A stretch of DNA of 10,290 nucleotides from Methanobrevibacter sp. (GTDB lineage: Archaea; Methanobacteriota; Methanobacteria; Methanobacteriales; Methanobacteriaceae), in NCBI GenBank assembly GCA_017652345.1, contig JAGCBE010000119.1, forward strand, positions 1 through 10,290, written 5' to 3'. Every line of letters begins with the position of its first letter. Within the stretch, counting starts at the first letter, position 1. Positions 1 through 7,658 of this stretch are shown piece after piece. Position numbers and translations under genes: made by a program. The notes under the pieces are model-generated. The model saw only the letters and a list, made by a program, of their open reading frames with translations, had not been told where the DNA came from and ran no database searches.

Positions 1-70
1 ATCCTAAAATAGCTAAGTTTTATGTATAGCAAAGATTAAGTATTAATTCAGGTAATAATTAGAGGTTAAT

Positions 71-301
71 ATGGATAGGAAAGATATTATTAACAGATTA
101 AGAGAGTTATATACACTTCGTAAATCTTATAGAATGATTAAAAAATCTACTTTCAAACAATATGAAGAGTTAGAAAAAATTAGAGGATTAATAGAATTTT
201 ACGAGGGATTAATTAAAAGCTCTTATATGGATACATGGATTAATATTAATAAAGTAAATAATAAAATAATTAAGGATGAGAGGAGAGGAATGATTAAATA
301 A
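71..301 (+). CDS. Small basic helical protein, unknown function
   Basis: A 76-residue protein I do not recognise. It is rich in Lys, Arg, Ile and Glu, and residues 1-50 look mostly alpha-helical with charged heptad-like spacing (RLRELYTLRKSYRMIKK), suggesting a short basic coiled coil. There is no signal peptide or membrane segment. The start has only a weak upstream purine stretch (AGAGGT about 7 bases before the ATG). Its TAA stop shares one base with the ATG of the next gene (TAATG at 299-303), so translation is probably coupled. It is the first of three rightward genes ending in the tail knob gene; since small early and late proteins of phi29-like phages diverge fast, position alone does not tell its role. 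That it is a real gene is fairly likely from the coupling and coding content; its function is unknown. Confidence 0.65.
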   Translation: MDRKDIINRLRELYTLRKSYRMIKKSTFKQYEELEKIRGLIEFYEGLIKSSYMDTWININKVNNKIIKDERRGMIK

Positions 302-474
302 TGAATAAGTCTAAATATTATTTAATTTTATATGATAATTCAAAGGATAAACAGTTTATAAAATATTTTGATACTGAATATGAATTAGATAAATTTAAAA
401 AGAAGTTGCATTATTCAAATAAAATCTATATAATTAAAGATAGTAGGAGCGTGATATTCGATTATGAAAAATAG
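301..474 (+). CDS. Small hypothetical protein upstream of and overlapping the tail knob gene
   Basis: A 57-residue reading frame (MNKSKYYLILYDNSKD... ending SVIFDYEK) that fills the gap between its neighbours. Its ATG overlaps the upstream stop by one base and its last 11 bases overlap the tail knob start, a compact coupled arrangement typical of phage operons. A Shine-Dalgarno AGGAGAGG lies about 13 bases before the start. The protein begins with a beta-like stretch (KYYLILY), then a charged helix (EYELDKFKKKL), then another beta-like stretch (NKIYIIKD), so a small alpha/beta fold is plausible. It has no Cys and no membrane segment. I cannot name a family. Being placed directly before the knob gene could mean a role in tail assembly, but that is inference from position only. 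Confidence 0.6.
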   Translation: MNKSKYYLILYDNSKDKQFIKYFDTEYELDKFKKKLHYSNKIYIIKDSRSVIFDYEK

Positions 475-2086
475 TGAGATAATATTATGTAGTGGAATTA
501 AATTAGATAAAAATTATGAGAACGTATTATCTTATAATGAATCTAGTATGGTTAGTTTATGTAGAAATAACTCTATCTATAGAGGAAATAAATACGCCAT
601 TATAGAAAGAGATAATACTATTAATATATCGGCTAGATATGAGGACTGTATTTATGCTAATTATATGGCTTTTATTAATCCGAGATACGGAGATAAATGG
701 TTTTTCGCCTGGATTACGGATGTTAAATTACTTAATCCATCTACTACTCAAATTAGCTTTAAAATTGACGTTTTTAGCACATGGTACAGTAGATTCAATA
801 TAGGGAAAGCCTTTATTGAAAGAGAGCACGTATCAGACGATACGATAGGACTTCACACAGTTCCAGAGAATTTAGAGACTGGAGATTATGTAATATCAAG
901 TTATATAGAAAGAGAGATAGACGGAATACAAAATCAGGGATATATCGTTATAGGTTTATCTAAATTAGTAGAGGGATTTCCTAGTCCGTCTGAAAATGTA
1001 TATAATGGTATTTTTTCAGGATTAACTTATTATATTTTAGAGGATTATCAGAAAGCTCGAGATTTTATTAACGCATTAATGGAGACATGGGGTTATGACG
1101 CCGAATCTTCTATCTATTGCTTATATATGATTCCTAGAGAATTAATAACTTATAGTGATATACAATGGAGCACAGGCTCTATCGGAAGTAACACAGTATC
1201 CTTTGGAGTAGTTCCAGCTAGTTATGCTCCTAAATCATTAAATAGTGATTTAACTTTCAGTAAAGGAGATAAAATTGATAATTATACTCCAGTTAATAAT
1301 AAATGTTTCGTTTTTCCTTATAATTATTGTTATGTTACTAATAATTCAGGAAGTTCGGCTACATATAATTTCGAGGATTTCTTAGACGGAGACGCTCATT
1401 TCTCCGTTATAGGCTCGATAGCTGTTGGAGCTAGTATAAGACTAGACGCTATTAAATATAAAAACGGATTCTATAATCCAGATGACCAGTCTACTTTATT
1501 AGATAATAGACGACTTAAAAATTATGGCTTAACTTGTGGAAAGTTTCCTACGTGTTCCTGGAATAGTGATTCCTTTACTAACTGGCTAACTACTAACGCT
1601 GTTAATATAGGATTAAAAGGATTAGCTAGTATAGGTCAAGCAGCTGTAGGAGCTACTACAGGGAATTTAGAGGGAGTAATATCAGGAGCTACTAATATAG
1701 CTGGTACTGTTGCTGAAGTATATCAGCACTCTCTTATGCCTAATCAAGTAGAGGGAAATATTAATAGTAGCGATGTATTATTTTCTTCTAATAGTTTAGG
1801 ATTCTCTCTTTATAGAATGACTATAAAAAAAGAATATTGTAAAATAATAGATTCTTATTTCAGTAGATTCGGATATCGTGTTAATGAAGTTAAGACTCCT
1901 AATCTTAATTCACGTACTAAATTTAATTTTATAAAAGTAGGAGGAATGGATGAGTTAGTTTCTGGAAATATTCCAGCTACAGATTTAGAAGAGATTAATC
2001 GTATATTTAGAAAAGGAGTAACAATTTTCCATAATTATTCTGATATAGGTAATTATACTATCTCTAATCCTATCGTTACTCCATAA
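464..2086 (+). CDS. Distal tube / tail knob protein (phi29 gp9-like)
   Basis: Structural protein forming the distal tail knob of phi29-like podoviruses, a hexameric tube that meets the cell membrane during DNA ejection. Residues 74-123 match the family signature as I know it from phi29 gp9: a YGDKWFFAW block, the IDVFSTW block (101-107) and the REHV motif (120-123). Residues 376-418 form a long Gly/Ala/Ile-rich hydrophobic segment (GLKGLASIGQAAVGATTG), followed by PNQVEGN at 426-432; in phi29 the equivalent loop plugs the tube and inserts into the membrane. Length 540 is somewhat shorter than phi29 gp9 (599). The start is set by the ATG overlapping the preceding gene; an AGGAG lies 14 bases upstream, rather far. 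Unlike phi29, it is transcribed opposite to the other head and tail genes, and it ends at the shared terminator. Family confidence is high. Confidence 0.93.
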   Translation: MKNSEIILCSGIKLDKNYENVLSYNESSMVSLCRNNSIYRGNKYAIIERDNTINISARYEDCIYANYMAFINPRYGDKWFFAWITDVKLLNPSTTQISFKIDVFSTWYSRFNIGKAFIEREHVSDDTIGLHTVPENLETGDYVISSYIEREIDGIQNQGYIVIGLSKLVEGFPSPSENVYNGIFSGLTYYILEDYQKARDFINALMETWGYDAESSIYCLYMIPRELITYSDIQWSTGSIGSNTVSFGVVPASYAPKSLNSDLTFSKGDKIDNYTPVNNKCFVFPYNYCYVTNNSGSSATYNFEDFLDGDAHFSVIGSIAVGASIRLDAIKYKNGFYNPDDQSTLLDNRRLKNYGLTCGKFPTCSWNSDSFTNWLTTNAVNIGLKGLASIGQAAVGATTGNLEGVISGATNIAGTVAEVYQHSLMPNQVEGNINSSDVLFSSNSLGFSLYRMTIKKEYCKIIDSYFSRFGYRVNEVKTPNLNSRTKFNFIKVGGMDELVSGNIPATDLEEINRIFRKGVTIFHNYSDIGNYTISNPIVTP

Positions 2087-2087
2087 T

Positions 2088-2115
2088 AAAAAGACTCTAA
2101 TATGAGTCTTTTTTT
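2088..2115. terminator. Bidirectional intrinsic terminator between convergent late operons
   Basis: A perfect 10-bp stem, AAAAAGACTC (2088-2097) and GAGTCTTTTT (2104-2113), with a 6-base loop. The A-run on one side and T-run on the other give a U-tract when read from either strand. It begins two bases after the tail knob stop and ends just before the stop of the convergent appendage gene, so it should terminate both transcripts. Confidence 0.9.
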
Positions 2116-2121
2116 ATTTTA

Positions 2122-4032
2122 TTAAGTTGTAGGAATTGCTGATTTAATTAATTGAGCATTAGGTATATAAATAGCACCCATTTGAACACCAACCTCGTAT
2201 ATATTAATAACAGTTCCAGAAGTGATGTTTGAAAAGCTAATAGTTAAATCGCTCCATGAACCCTGAACGAATGAGACATTTCCTTTATTACAAGTTATAA
2301 TATTAATACCACTTTTTATTTTGTCTTTAGTAATTGTAAATGTTTGATTAGTAGTTCCCATTTTAAGACCTATATCACATCCACCAGATACGACTTCAAA
2401 TATTAATCCAGCAACAGCTGGAGCATTATAAATATATTTTCTTCCGTTCGCTGTTAGTGATTTATTAGTCGTTGTATTAAATACTAATTTTCTAACATAT
2501 CCATTTTTTTGATAGTCATTAGATTCATAACTTTTTGTTATATCTGTATCACTTGCTCCGAATAATTGTGATGAGTTTGCACTTTCGTATGTATGACTCG
2601 ACATATCGCCATTATAGGTTAAATTTAAATTTGAGATAGGCAATTGAGGTTTTACATGATTACCAGATACACCTATTTTTGTAGTAGTAAAGTATTCGCT
2701 CATCGTTTGATTATAATTTTGTACTTCTGTTCCAGAAAAACGACTACCATATTCGCTATATTCAATATTATTTAAATTATTGTTTTTGAACATTAATATA
2801 TTACTATCAAAATAACAGTTAATAGTTGTTATATGACAGCTTGAAATAGCACTTGTAATATAAGGATTTACTTGAGCTACATCAACATTAAATACATAAG
2901 ATGTAGCATAACTTAAATCGCAATTATTAAATGTAATTTGTTGTTTACTAAAACTTTTCTTTAATAATACACATTCATCATATCCATAAGAATATAATTG
3001 ACAATTATTAAAAGTGATTCCATTTATATATTCATTAGTTTCGCTATACGGGTCTATAATTACATGACCTCTAAAGTATATATTATCAAAAACTAAGTGT
3101 TGACATGAATAAGCTAATAAAGTATCATCAATTAAATCTGGATTAGTATTAATTTCAAGTTGTTTAATTTCCCAATTTTTAAAAATAGTCCTCCAACAGC
3201 CACTAATTAATACTTTAGGAGACGCTTGACTGTTTCGAGTTATACATAAACCGTCAATTATACCCTCCCAAAAGTTATATATTTTAAATGAATAATCTAA
3301 CGTGTTATCAGTTACTTTAAAAGTTGCATTGTTAAATTTAATATTATATTGACCGTTTTTATATCCACTATCATTTTGACCGTCCTGTTGCCATTTTCCT
3401 TTTATATTAATAGTATCGGATATAATATAAATACCCTCATCAAATATTTTATTGATATCATAATTATTTTTATAATCAAAATATTTTTGTATAATTGTAG
3501 TCTCATCTGTTGAATTATCGCCTTTTAATCCAATTTGTTTAGAGTGTAAATCTTTACCTATCATGATAAATTCAGCTACTAAATTCACATCATTAACAGC
3601 TATTATAAAATGTTCATCTATAACATCATCATTAGTTACGTTCCTTATATGATAATAAGAAGAGCCACCATCGCCGACTTCATAAAAGCCTAAAGTTTTA
3701 ACATAATTTCCATTAGCTAAATTAGTAGCTTGTTTCATATCAGATACAGTAATAAAGGTTAAGTTAGTTATTAGAGTTAAATACTGAGCTATTATTTCCT
3801 CTAGTTGACCACTTTCAGCCATCTCATCTAATTTATTATTAACTTCGTCTTGTAAATTTAAATTATAAATATAATCTTCTAAATCTTTTAATTGTTTTTT
3901 AAATTCTTCGTTATCTTTTGCGAATTTTTTAACATATTCCATCATTTTACAGAATAATTCATAATCTGTTAAAGCGTCAAAATCATCCTCTAAAAACGGA
4001 AAGTTTTCTAGTATCCAATTTCTAAATATCAT
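2122..4032 (-). CDS. Pre-neck appendage / tail spike, receptor-binding (phi29 gp12 position)
   Basis: A 636-residue fibrous virion protein, likely adsorbing to or degrading host surface glycan. Residues 1-40 (NWILENFPFLEDDFDALTDY, then ELFCKMMEYVKKF) are a virion-anchoring module I know from many Firmicutes phage receptor-binding proteins. Residues 40-85 are a coiled coil ending in the common LDEMAESGQLEEIIAQYL trimer motif. From about 92 a pectate-lyase-superfamily beta-helix begins (FITVSDMKQA, then GFYEVGDGGSSYYHI, then IGLKGDNSTDETTIIQKYF) and runs to about 450 with Asn-rich rungs. From about 500 to the end there is a beta-rich, lectin- or CBM-like C-terminal domain. I see no confident catalytic residues, and no evidence of phi29 gp12's self-cleaving chaperone domain. 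AAAGGAG lies about 7-8 bases before the ATG. It follows the lower collar gene by 15 bases. Confidence 0.85.
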   Translation of the reverse strand: MIFRNWILENFPFLEDDFDALTDYELFCKMMEYVKKFAKDNEEFKKQLKDLEDYIYNLNLQDEVNNKLDEMAESGQLEEIIAQYLTLITNLTFITVSDMKQATNLANGNYVKTLGFYEVGDGGSSYYHIRNVTNDDVIDEHFIIAVNDVNLVAEFIMIGKDLHSKQIGLKGDNSTDETTIIQKYFDYKNNYDINKIFDEGIYIISDTINIKGKWQQDGQNDSGYKNGQYNIKFNNATFKVTDNTLDYSFKIYNFWEGIIDGLCITRNSQASPKVLISGCWRTIFKNWEIKQLEINTNPDLIDDTLLAYSCQHLVFDNIYFRGHVIIDPYSETNEYINGITFNNCQLYSYGYDECVLLKKSFSKQQITFNNCDLSYATSYVFNVDVAQVNPYITSAISSCHITTINCYFDSNILMFKNNNLNNIEYSEYGSRFSGTEVQNYNQTMSEYFTTTKIGVSGNHVKPQLPISNLNLTYNGDMSSHTYESANSSQLFGASDTDITKSYESNDYQKNGYVRKLVFNTTTNKSLTANGRKYIYNAPAVAGLIFEVVSGGCDIGLKMGTTNQTFTITKDKIKSGINIITCNKGNVSFVQGSWSDLTISFSNITSGTVINIYEVGVQMGAIYIPNAQLIKSAIPTT

Positions 4033-4047
4033 AATATCATCTCCTTT

Positions 4048-4740
4048 TTAATCAGCTATTCCATAGAATAGGATATCTAAATCTTTATAAATCATTGTCA
4101 TTATACTATTTTTAGTTTCTAAAAAATCCTTATAGATTCTTATTTTATCTCCTGGAGTTCTTGTTATAACTTCATTAGTATTATTAACATCACTAGTAGA
4201 ATTAGCTGTATTAATATCACTTTTAGACTGATTAGATACATAACTTCCGTTATTTATATCATCTAATTCGTTTAAAGGATATTCTGAAAATCTACTATTA
4301 GATTCACTAGTTCCGTTATTAGTAATATTTCTATTATCATTAGTTTCTCTAGTTACTTTTTCTCCTGAATTAAATAAATTAAAATCTTTAAAACTATCTA
4401 ACATTAAATTATAATAAGGTAAAATCTCTTTAAGTTTATTTTCTAGATAAAGTTGAAAAGCTGTTACTGTTTCAAATCCGATTCTTCTCATCATATAATG
4501 ATTTAATATATTAATTTCAAATTCATCTTTATTTAAAGTTTCTGATAACTCATAATCAAAATCAAATATTTTATCATGAGTTACTTTAGCTAAATCTCTA
4601 ATTTTAGTTTTTTCTTCACTATCATAATTAGCTATAGAATTTAAAATCGAATAAATTGTAGGAGGTTTAGGATTCATTAATAAATCAGCTGTTATCTGAT
4701 TCATCGGATACGTTGGATTCAGTCTCCATATATTCTTCAT
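4048..4740 (-). CDS. Lower collar / proximal tail tube protein (phi29 gp11-like)
   Basis: Builds the lower collar and tail tube under the portal and carries the appendages. The family core is at residues 57-113: KIFDFDYEL, EFEINILNHYMMRRIGFET, then an amphipathic stretch ending LKEILPYYNLMLDS. A polar Asn/Ser/Thr-rich loop (128-195) includes RFSEYPLNELDDINNGSYVSN, matching the SDTPQ...YVSN loop of the phi29 protein, and a C-terminal helix ends DLDILFYGI. Length 230 is shorter than phi29 gp11 (293). The start at 4740 is supported by AGGAGG seven bases upstream; it therefore overlaps the end of the portal gene by 56 bases in another frame, longer than a simple coupling overlap. The gene sits in the order portal, lower collar, appendage, as in phi29. 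Confidence 0.9.
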   Translation of the reverse strand: MKNIWRLNPTYPMNQITADLLMNPKPPTIYSILNSIANYDSEEKTKIRDLAKVTHDKIFDFDYELSETLNKDEFEINILNHYMMRRIGFETVTAFQLYLENKLKEILPYYNLMLDSFKDFNLFNSGEKVTRETNDNRNITNNGTSESNSRFSEYPLNELDDINNGSYVSNQSKSDINTANSTSDVNNTNEVITRTPGDKIRIYKDFLETKNSIMTMIYKDLDILFYGIAD

Positions 4741-5584
4741 AATTTTCCTCCTCTTCTTTTAAGGTAGTAGGTAGTCCATCATAATATTCTACCTCTAATT
4801 TTAGATTCCATTTTTTATTTATTTTATCTATAGCGTCTACTCTAGAATTAAATCTCGTAAAGCGACTCGCAATAGTTCCAGCCTGAGATATAAATACCTC
4901 ATCTCTAATATTTCTCTCTTTCTTTTGAAAGCTAGTATTAGCTACTCCTATTAATCTTAAAAATTCATTCCAGATTTTATCTTTTTGTTCTGATAATTTA
5001 TCAGATACAAAAGGAGCTGGACTTAAAACTATAGTAGTATCATCTAATTCTAAATTATCATATGTAGTAATAACTTCATTATTACTAGACACTCCATTAA
5101 TTAAATCATCAATAGTCTTTTTATTTTCTGTTTTAGTTTTCCAGATTCGTGGCGTTCTTTGCTGAGCGATATTGATATCTATTGTTCTTTGAATTTCAGC
5201 TATTCTTGAGCTATATTGTAAAATATCATAGATTAGAGCTTGTTTACTTCTATTATCCCACATAATAACATATTCGCCATATTTAAGCTCTCGATGATAT
5301 CCATTTCTTCCTATTACTTGAATATCTATAGGACGTCCGTATAAATCTAATTTACCTGTATTAACAAAAGGTAAAGCTAAAAGTCCTAAATATTCATCCA
5401 TAAAGAAAGCGATACATCCTTTATAAACTAATTCTTTATTAACATATGAATAATCCATGAATGGAGCGACTTCATTTAGATTCTTAATATTAAAAACATT
5501 CTCAGCTAGTGATATAAATTGTCTTTTATACATTTCAACAGTTTTAATATTATTTATCTGTGAGATTCCATTTTTTCTACTCAT
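4685..5584 (-). CDS. Upper collar / portal (head-tail connector) protein (phi29 gp10-like)
   Basis: Dodecameric portal through which DNA enters and leaves the head. Blocks I recognise from phi29 gp10 are: the N-terminal MYKRQFISLAENVF helix (18-31), INIAQQRTP (137-145), APFVSDKLSEQKDKIWNEFL (190-209), GVANTSFQKKERNIRDEV (213-230, the K.ER...DEV signature), and the C-terminal R.D.IDKIN..WNLKLEVEYYDG (248-270). Its 299 residues are close to the 309 of phi29. The last 30 residues are very acidic (EEEENYEEYMETES) and their codons also encode the start of the lower collar protein. AAAGGAG lies five bases before the ATG. The stop is TGA, the only TGA stop I see in the window. Expression should be lowered by the terminator immediately upstream of this gene. 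Confidence 0.93.
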   Translation of the reverse strand: MSRKNGISQINNIKTVEMYKRQFISLAENVFNIKNLNEVAPFMDYSYVNKELVYKGCIAFFMDEYLGLLALPFVNTGKLDLYGRPIDIQVIGRNGYHRELKYGEYVIMWDNRSKQALIYDILQYSSRIAEIQRTIDINIAQQRTPRIWKTKTENKKTIDDLINGVSSNNEVITTYDNLELDDTTIVLSPAPFVSDKLSEQKDKIWNEFLRLIGVANTSFQKKERNIRDEVFISQAGTIASRFTRFNSRVDAIDKINKKWNLKLEVEYYDGLPTTLKEEEENYEEYMETESNVSDESDNS

Positions 5585-5601
5585 ATTAATCTCCTTTCTT
5601 T

Positions 5602-5631
5602 AAAAATAAAAGGGAGCTTTTAACTCCCTTT
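5602..5631 (-). terminator. Intrinsic terminator/attenuator after the capsid gene
   Basis: Read leftward, AAAGGGAG (5631-5624), a 7-base loop and CTCCCTTT (5616-5609) form an 8-bp GC-containing stem followed by TTTTATTTTT-like sequence down to 5602. It lies four bases after the capsid stop and about 17 bases before the portal start, with no room for a separate promoter, so it probably acts as a leaky attenuator between capsid and collar genes. Confidence 0.82.
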
Positions 5632-5634
5632 GAA

Positions 5635-7323
5635 TTAAGATACAGTAATAAGGGCGTCAGCAGATTTTGAATCATCATAAACACTAGTAGCTGTTACTAG
5701 TATAGGACTAGATGCTTGTACGCCAGCTGTACCAGTAGCCATAGTTACTGCTCCAGTTGTTAAATCGTCATCATCTACTTCTGGAGCTCCTATTCCATAA
5801 TAGCCAGATTTTTCAGTAAATCTAACTACTCCAGATGATGGATTAGTTACTGTATAATGAGGAGCTATAGCTGCATCAGCTACTAATAGATTATAAATAG
5901 CTGTAGCTTGCTTAGCTGCTGTATCAGCTGATGCTGCAGCTGTATATTTAACGCCATCAATATAAATAAATTCATCAGTAGCTAGAGCTGTAGATACAGT
6001 TAAGTTATAAATTCCTTGAGTTCCAGCTGCATCAGTATATCCAGATGGTACTTTTAATAATCCCTCTTCATTTATACTAGCTCCTGAAGTTTTAGCTTGT
6101 TCACTTATTTCCCAAATTACAGCTTTATTAGCAAATCCTACAGTTGCAACCGTAGCAGCTAGTTTTAAATTTTGTCCTTTAGATACTGTAGCTGTAGTAG
6201 GAGATACGCTAACACTACTAACTGATGGAGTAGTATCATCTACAAATACGACAGCTTGCTCGAATGGACTTGTACTAAATACTCTCCAAGCGTGTAAAAA
6301 GTGATTATTTTCTAGAGTTGTAGGATTATAGAATTCAGTTTCTTTCATAGCTGATTCTGTATCTAATAAATAATCATAATCCATAAACCATTCACGAGAT
6401 ACTACAACAGCTTTAACTTTAGCTAATTCAGTTTTTTCAGCATCCGTAAATGGTACGAAAGCATCTCCTAATAATTCAGTTAATCTAGTTTCATCAGTTT
6501 CGCTAAATGAATCAATTAATTTAGCTAAATTTTTAAATTCAGCATCATTTCTATAATAACTAGTAGCTAATACTTCAGTTTCTTGTGCTGCTTGAAAATT
6601 ACAGTCTAATAATGTATATAAATCTTCAAATCTATTAGCTTTACGAATTCCAGCTGGATTATAATTAGGACTTCTGAAAGTCATTTTATTAACTACAGCT
6701 TTCATTTGAGATACGATTTCTCTCGTAGTTTTTCCTGCTGTAATTAAATTAACTGATGTAACAGTTCCATCTACTATTCTACGACATAGCATATATTTAT
6801 CTACTAAATATTCATCATATTTTAGAGATTCATATAACATTCCTACGATTTCATAGATTAAATTATAAAGTCCTCCCTCATCAGTAAACGCCATAGCTAG
6901 TTGACTATCGCTAGTAGTAGTTTGATAAAATTTTTGAAAATTTACTTCATGAATATAACTTAAAACATTAGGTACTACAGTTTCTAAGAATCTATCTTTA
7001 TCAGAAAAATTAGCGTTATAATCATAAACATTACATAAATCAGCTATCATTTCTCTAACTTGTTGACCGAATCTTAAAGTTCCTCTCTTAGTAAAATCCC
7101 ATGGATTATCCCATCCATTACGTTTAATAACTGTTAATCCGATTAGATTAATAGTATTAATAAAAGCATTTCGGTAAACTTTATTTCCCATAATTAATTT
7201 ACCGATAGGCTCTATAGATTCGCCTTGTACTGGTAAATCTAAATTTTCAGATAACACTGGATTTTGATTAATAATAAAACTCAATAATTCAGCGTTACTT
7301 GTGCTTTTTAAAACATTTCCCAT
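5635..7323 (-). CDS. Major capsid protein with C-terminal Ig-like (BIG2) domain (phi29 gp8-like)
   Basis: The head shell subunit. Residues 1-355 are the HK97-type capsid core of phi29-like phages; I base this on gene order (scaffold upstream, portal downstream) and on blocks such as VIKRNGWDNPWDF (65-77), FGQQVREMIADL (85-96), FRSPNYNPAGI (216-226) and HAWRVFSTSPFEQAVVF (344-360). A BIG2 domain begins at 367 (SVSSVSVSPTTATVSKGQ, then NKAVIWEI) as in phi29 gp8. It is interrupted at about 437-537 by a second domain (EFIYIDGVKYTAAASADTAA, then FTEKSGYYGIGAP, then GTAGV) and finishes at 539-562 (PILVTATSVYDDSK). Total length 562 against 448 in phi29 is explained by this insert. GAGGAGG lies about 8 bases before the ATG. 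Inserted segments presumably project from the shell surface. Confidence 0.92.
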   Translation of the reverse strand: MGNVLKSTSNAELLSFIINQNPVLSENLDLPVQGESIEPIGKLIMGNKVYRNAFINTINLIGLTVIKRNGWDNPWDFTKRGTLRFGQQVREMIADLCNVYDYNANFSDKDRFLETVVPNVLSYIHEVNFQKFYQTTTSDSQLAMAFTDEGGLYNLIYEIVGMLYESLKYDEYLVDKYMLCRRIVDGTVTSVNLITAGKTTREIVSQMKAVVNKMTFRSPNYNPAGIRKANRFEDLYTLLDCNFQAAQETEVLATSYYRNDAEFKNLAKLIDSFSETDETRLTELLGDAFVPFTDAEKTELAKVKAVVVSREWFMDYDYLLDTESAMKETEFYNPTTLENNHFLHAWRVFSTSPFEQAVVFVDDTTPSVSSVSVSPTTATVSKGQNLKLAATVATVGFANKAVIWEISEQAKTSGASINEEGLLKVPSGYTDAAGTQGIYNLTVSTALATDEFIYIDGVKYTAAASADTAAKQATAIYNLLVADAAIAPHYTVTNPSSGVVRFTEKSGYYGIGAPEVDDDDLTTGAVTMATGTAGVQASSPILVTATSVYDDSKSADALITVS

Positions 7324-7337
7324 ATTTTCTCCTCCTC

Positions 7338-7604
7338 TTAAATTTCTTTAATGTCAATAACTTCAGGCTCATCTTCTTCGATAACTTCTTCTTTAACTTC
7401 TTCTTTTACTTCTTCAGGATTCATGAATCTATCTTTATATCTTTGTAATAGTTCATCATATTTCTTCTTCATTTCTTCTAATTCAGAAATATCAGAATCA
7501 AGTGAATCAGTAACATCTTCCATTAATTCAATAGCTACTTCAGAATTATCGCCTAATTTTTCATTAATTTTAGCTATTAATTCTTCTTTCGTTAACTTAG
7601 CCAT
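7338..7604 (-). CDS. Head scaffolding protein (phi29 gp7-like)
   Basis: An 88-residue protein directly before the capsid gene, where phi29 encodes its scaffold (98 residues). It is helical and acidic: residues 1-30 a short helical domain, 32-60 a coiled coil (SDISELEEMKKKYDELLQRY), and 62-88 a nearly all-acidic tail with the repeated unit EEVKEEVKEEVIEE. Scaffolds of this family share small size, coiled coil and charged tail rather than sequence, so the call relies partly on position. I start it at 7604 (MAKLTKEEL), which has AAAGGAG nine bases upstream; an in-frame ATG at 7658 lies inside a promoter/terminator and is not credible. The gene follows its own promoter at 7630-7658 and is followed within 14 bases by the capsid gene. 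Confidence 0.82.
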   Translation of the reverse strand: MAKLTKEELIAKINEKLGDNSEVAIELMEDVTDSLDSDISELEEMKKKYDELLQRYKDRFMNPEEVKEEVKEEVIEEDEPEVIDIKEI

Positions 7605-7629
7605 CTTTAACTTCTCCTTTCTATAATAA

Positions 7630-7658
7630 AAAATAACATATAAATAAAAAAATGTCAA
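7630..7658 (-). promoter_or_regulatory. Sigma-A-type promoter for the head operon
   Basis: Leftward -35 TTGACA (7658-7653, perfect consensus), exactly 17-bp spacer, and extended -10 TGTTATTTT (TG at 7638-7637, hexamer TATTTT at 7635-7630). The predicted start is near 7623, about 20 bases before the scaffold ATG. The -35 box lies in one arm of the terminator hairpin 7650-7669. The -10 hexamer matches four of six positions, so the extended TG would matter. Confidence 0.65.

Noticed and set aside
4685..4687. TGA stop of the portal gene as a sign of TGA recoding to Trp
   Set aside because: Genes encode Trp with TGG and contain no in-frame TGA, which would be common in an AT-rich genome using code 4; reading through would add only six residues.
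7351..7626. Open frame of 91 codons on the plus strand opposite the scaffold gene
   Set aside because: It is a Ser-rich shadow created by the Glu/Lys codons of the scaffold (GAA/GAT read backwards as TTC/ATC), lacks a ribosome binding site and lies against the operon direction.
7605..7658. Upstream in-frame ATG extending the scaffold protein by 18 residues
   Set aside because: That ATG lies in the terminator hairpin and at the -35 box; the ATG at 7604 has AAAGGAG at good distance, and the extra residues (Phe/Tyr-rich) look like translated promoter DNA.
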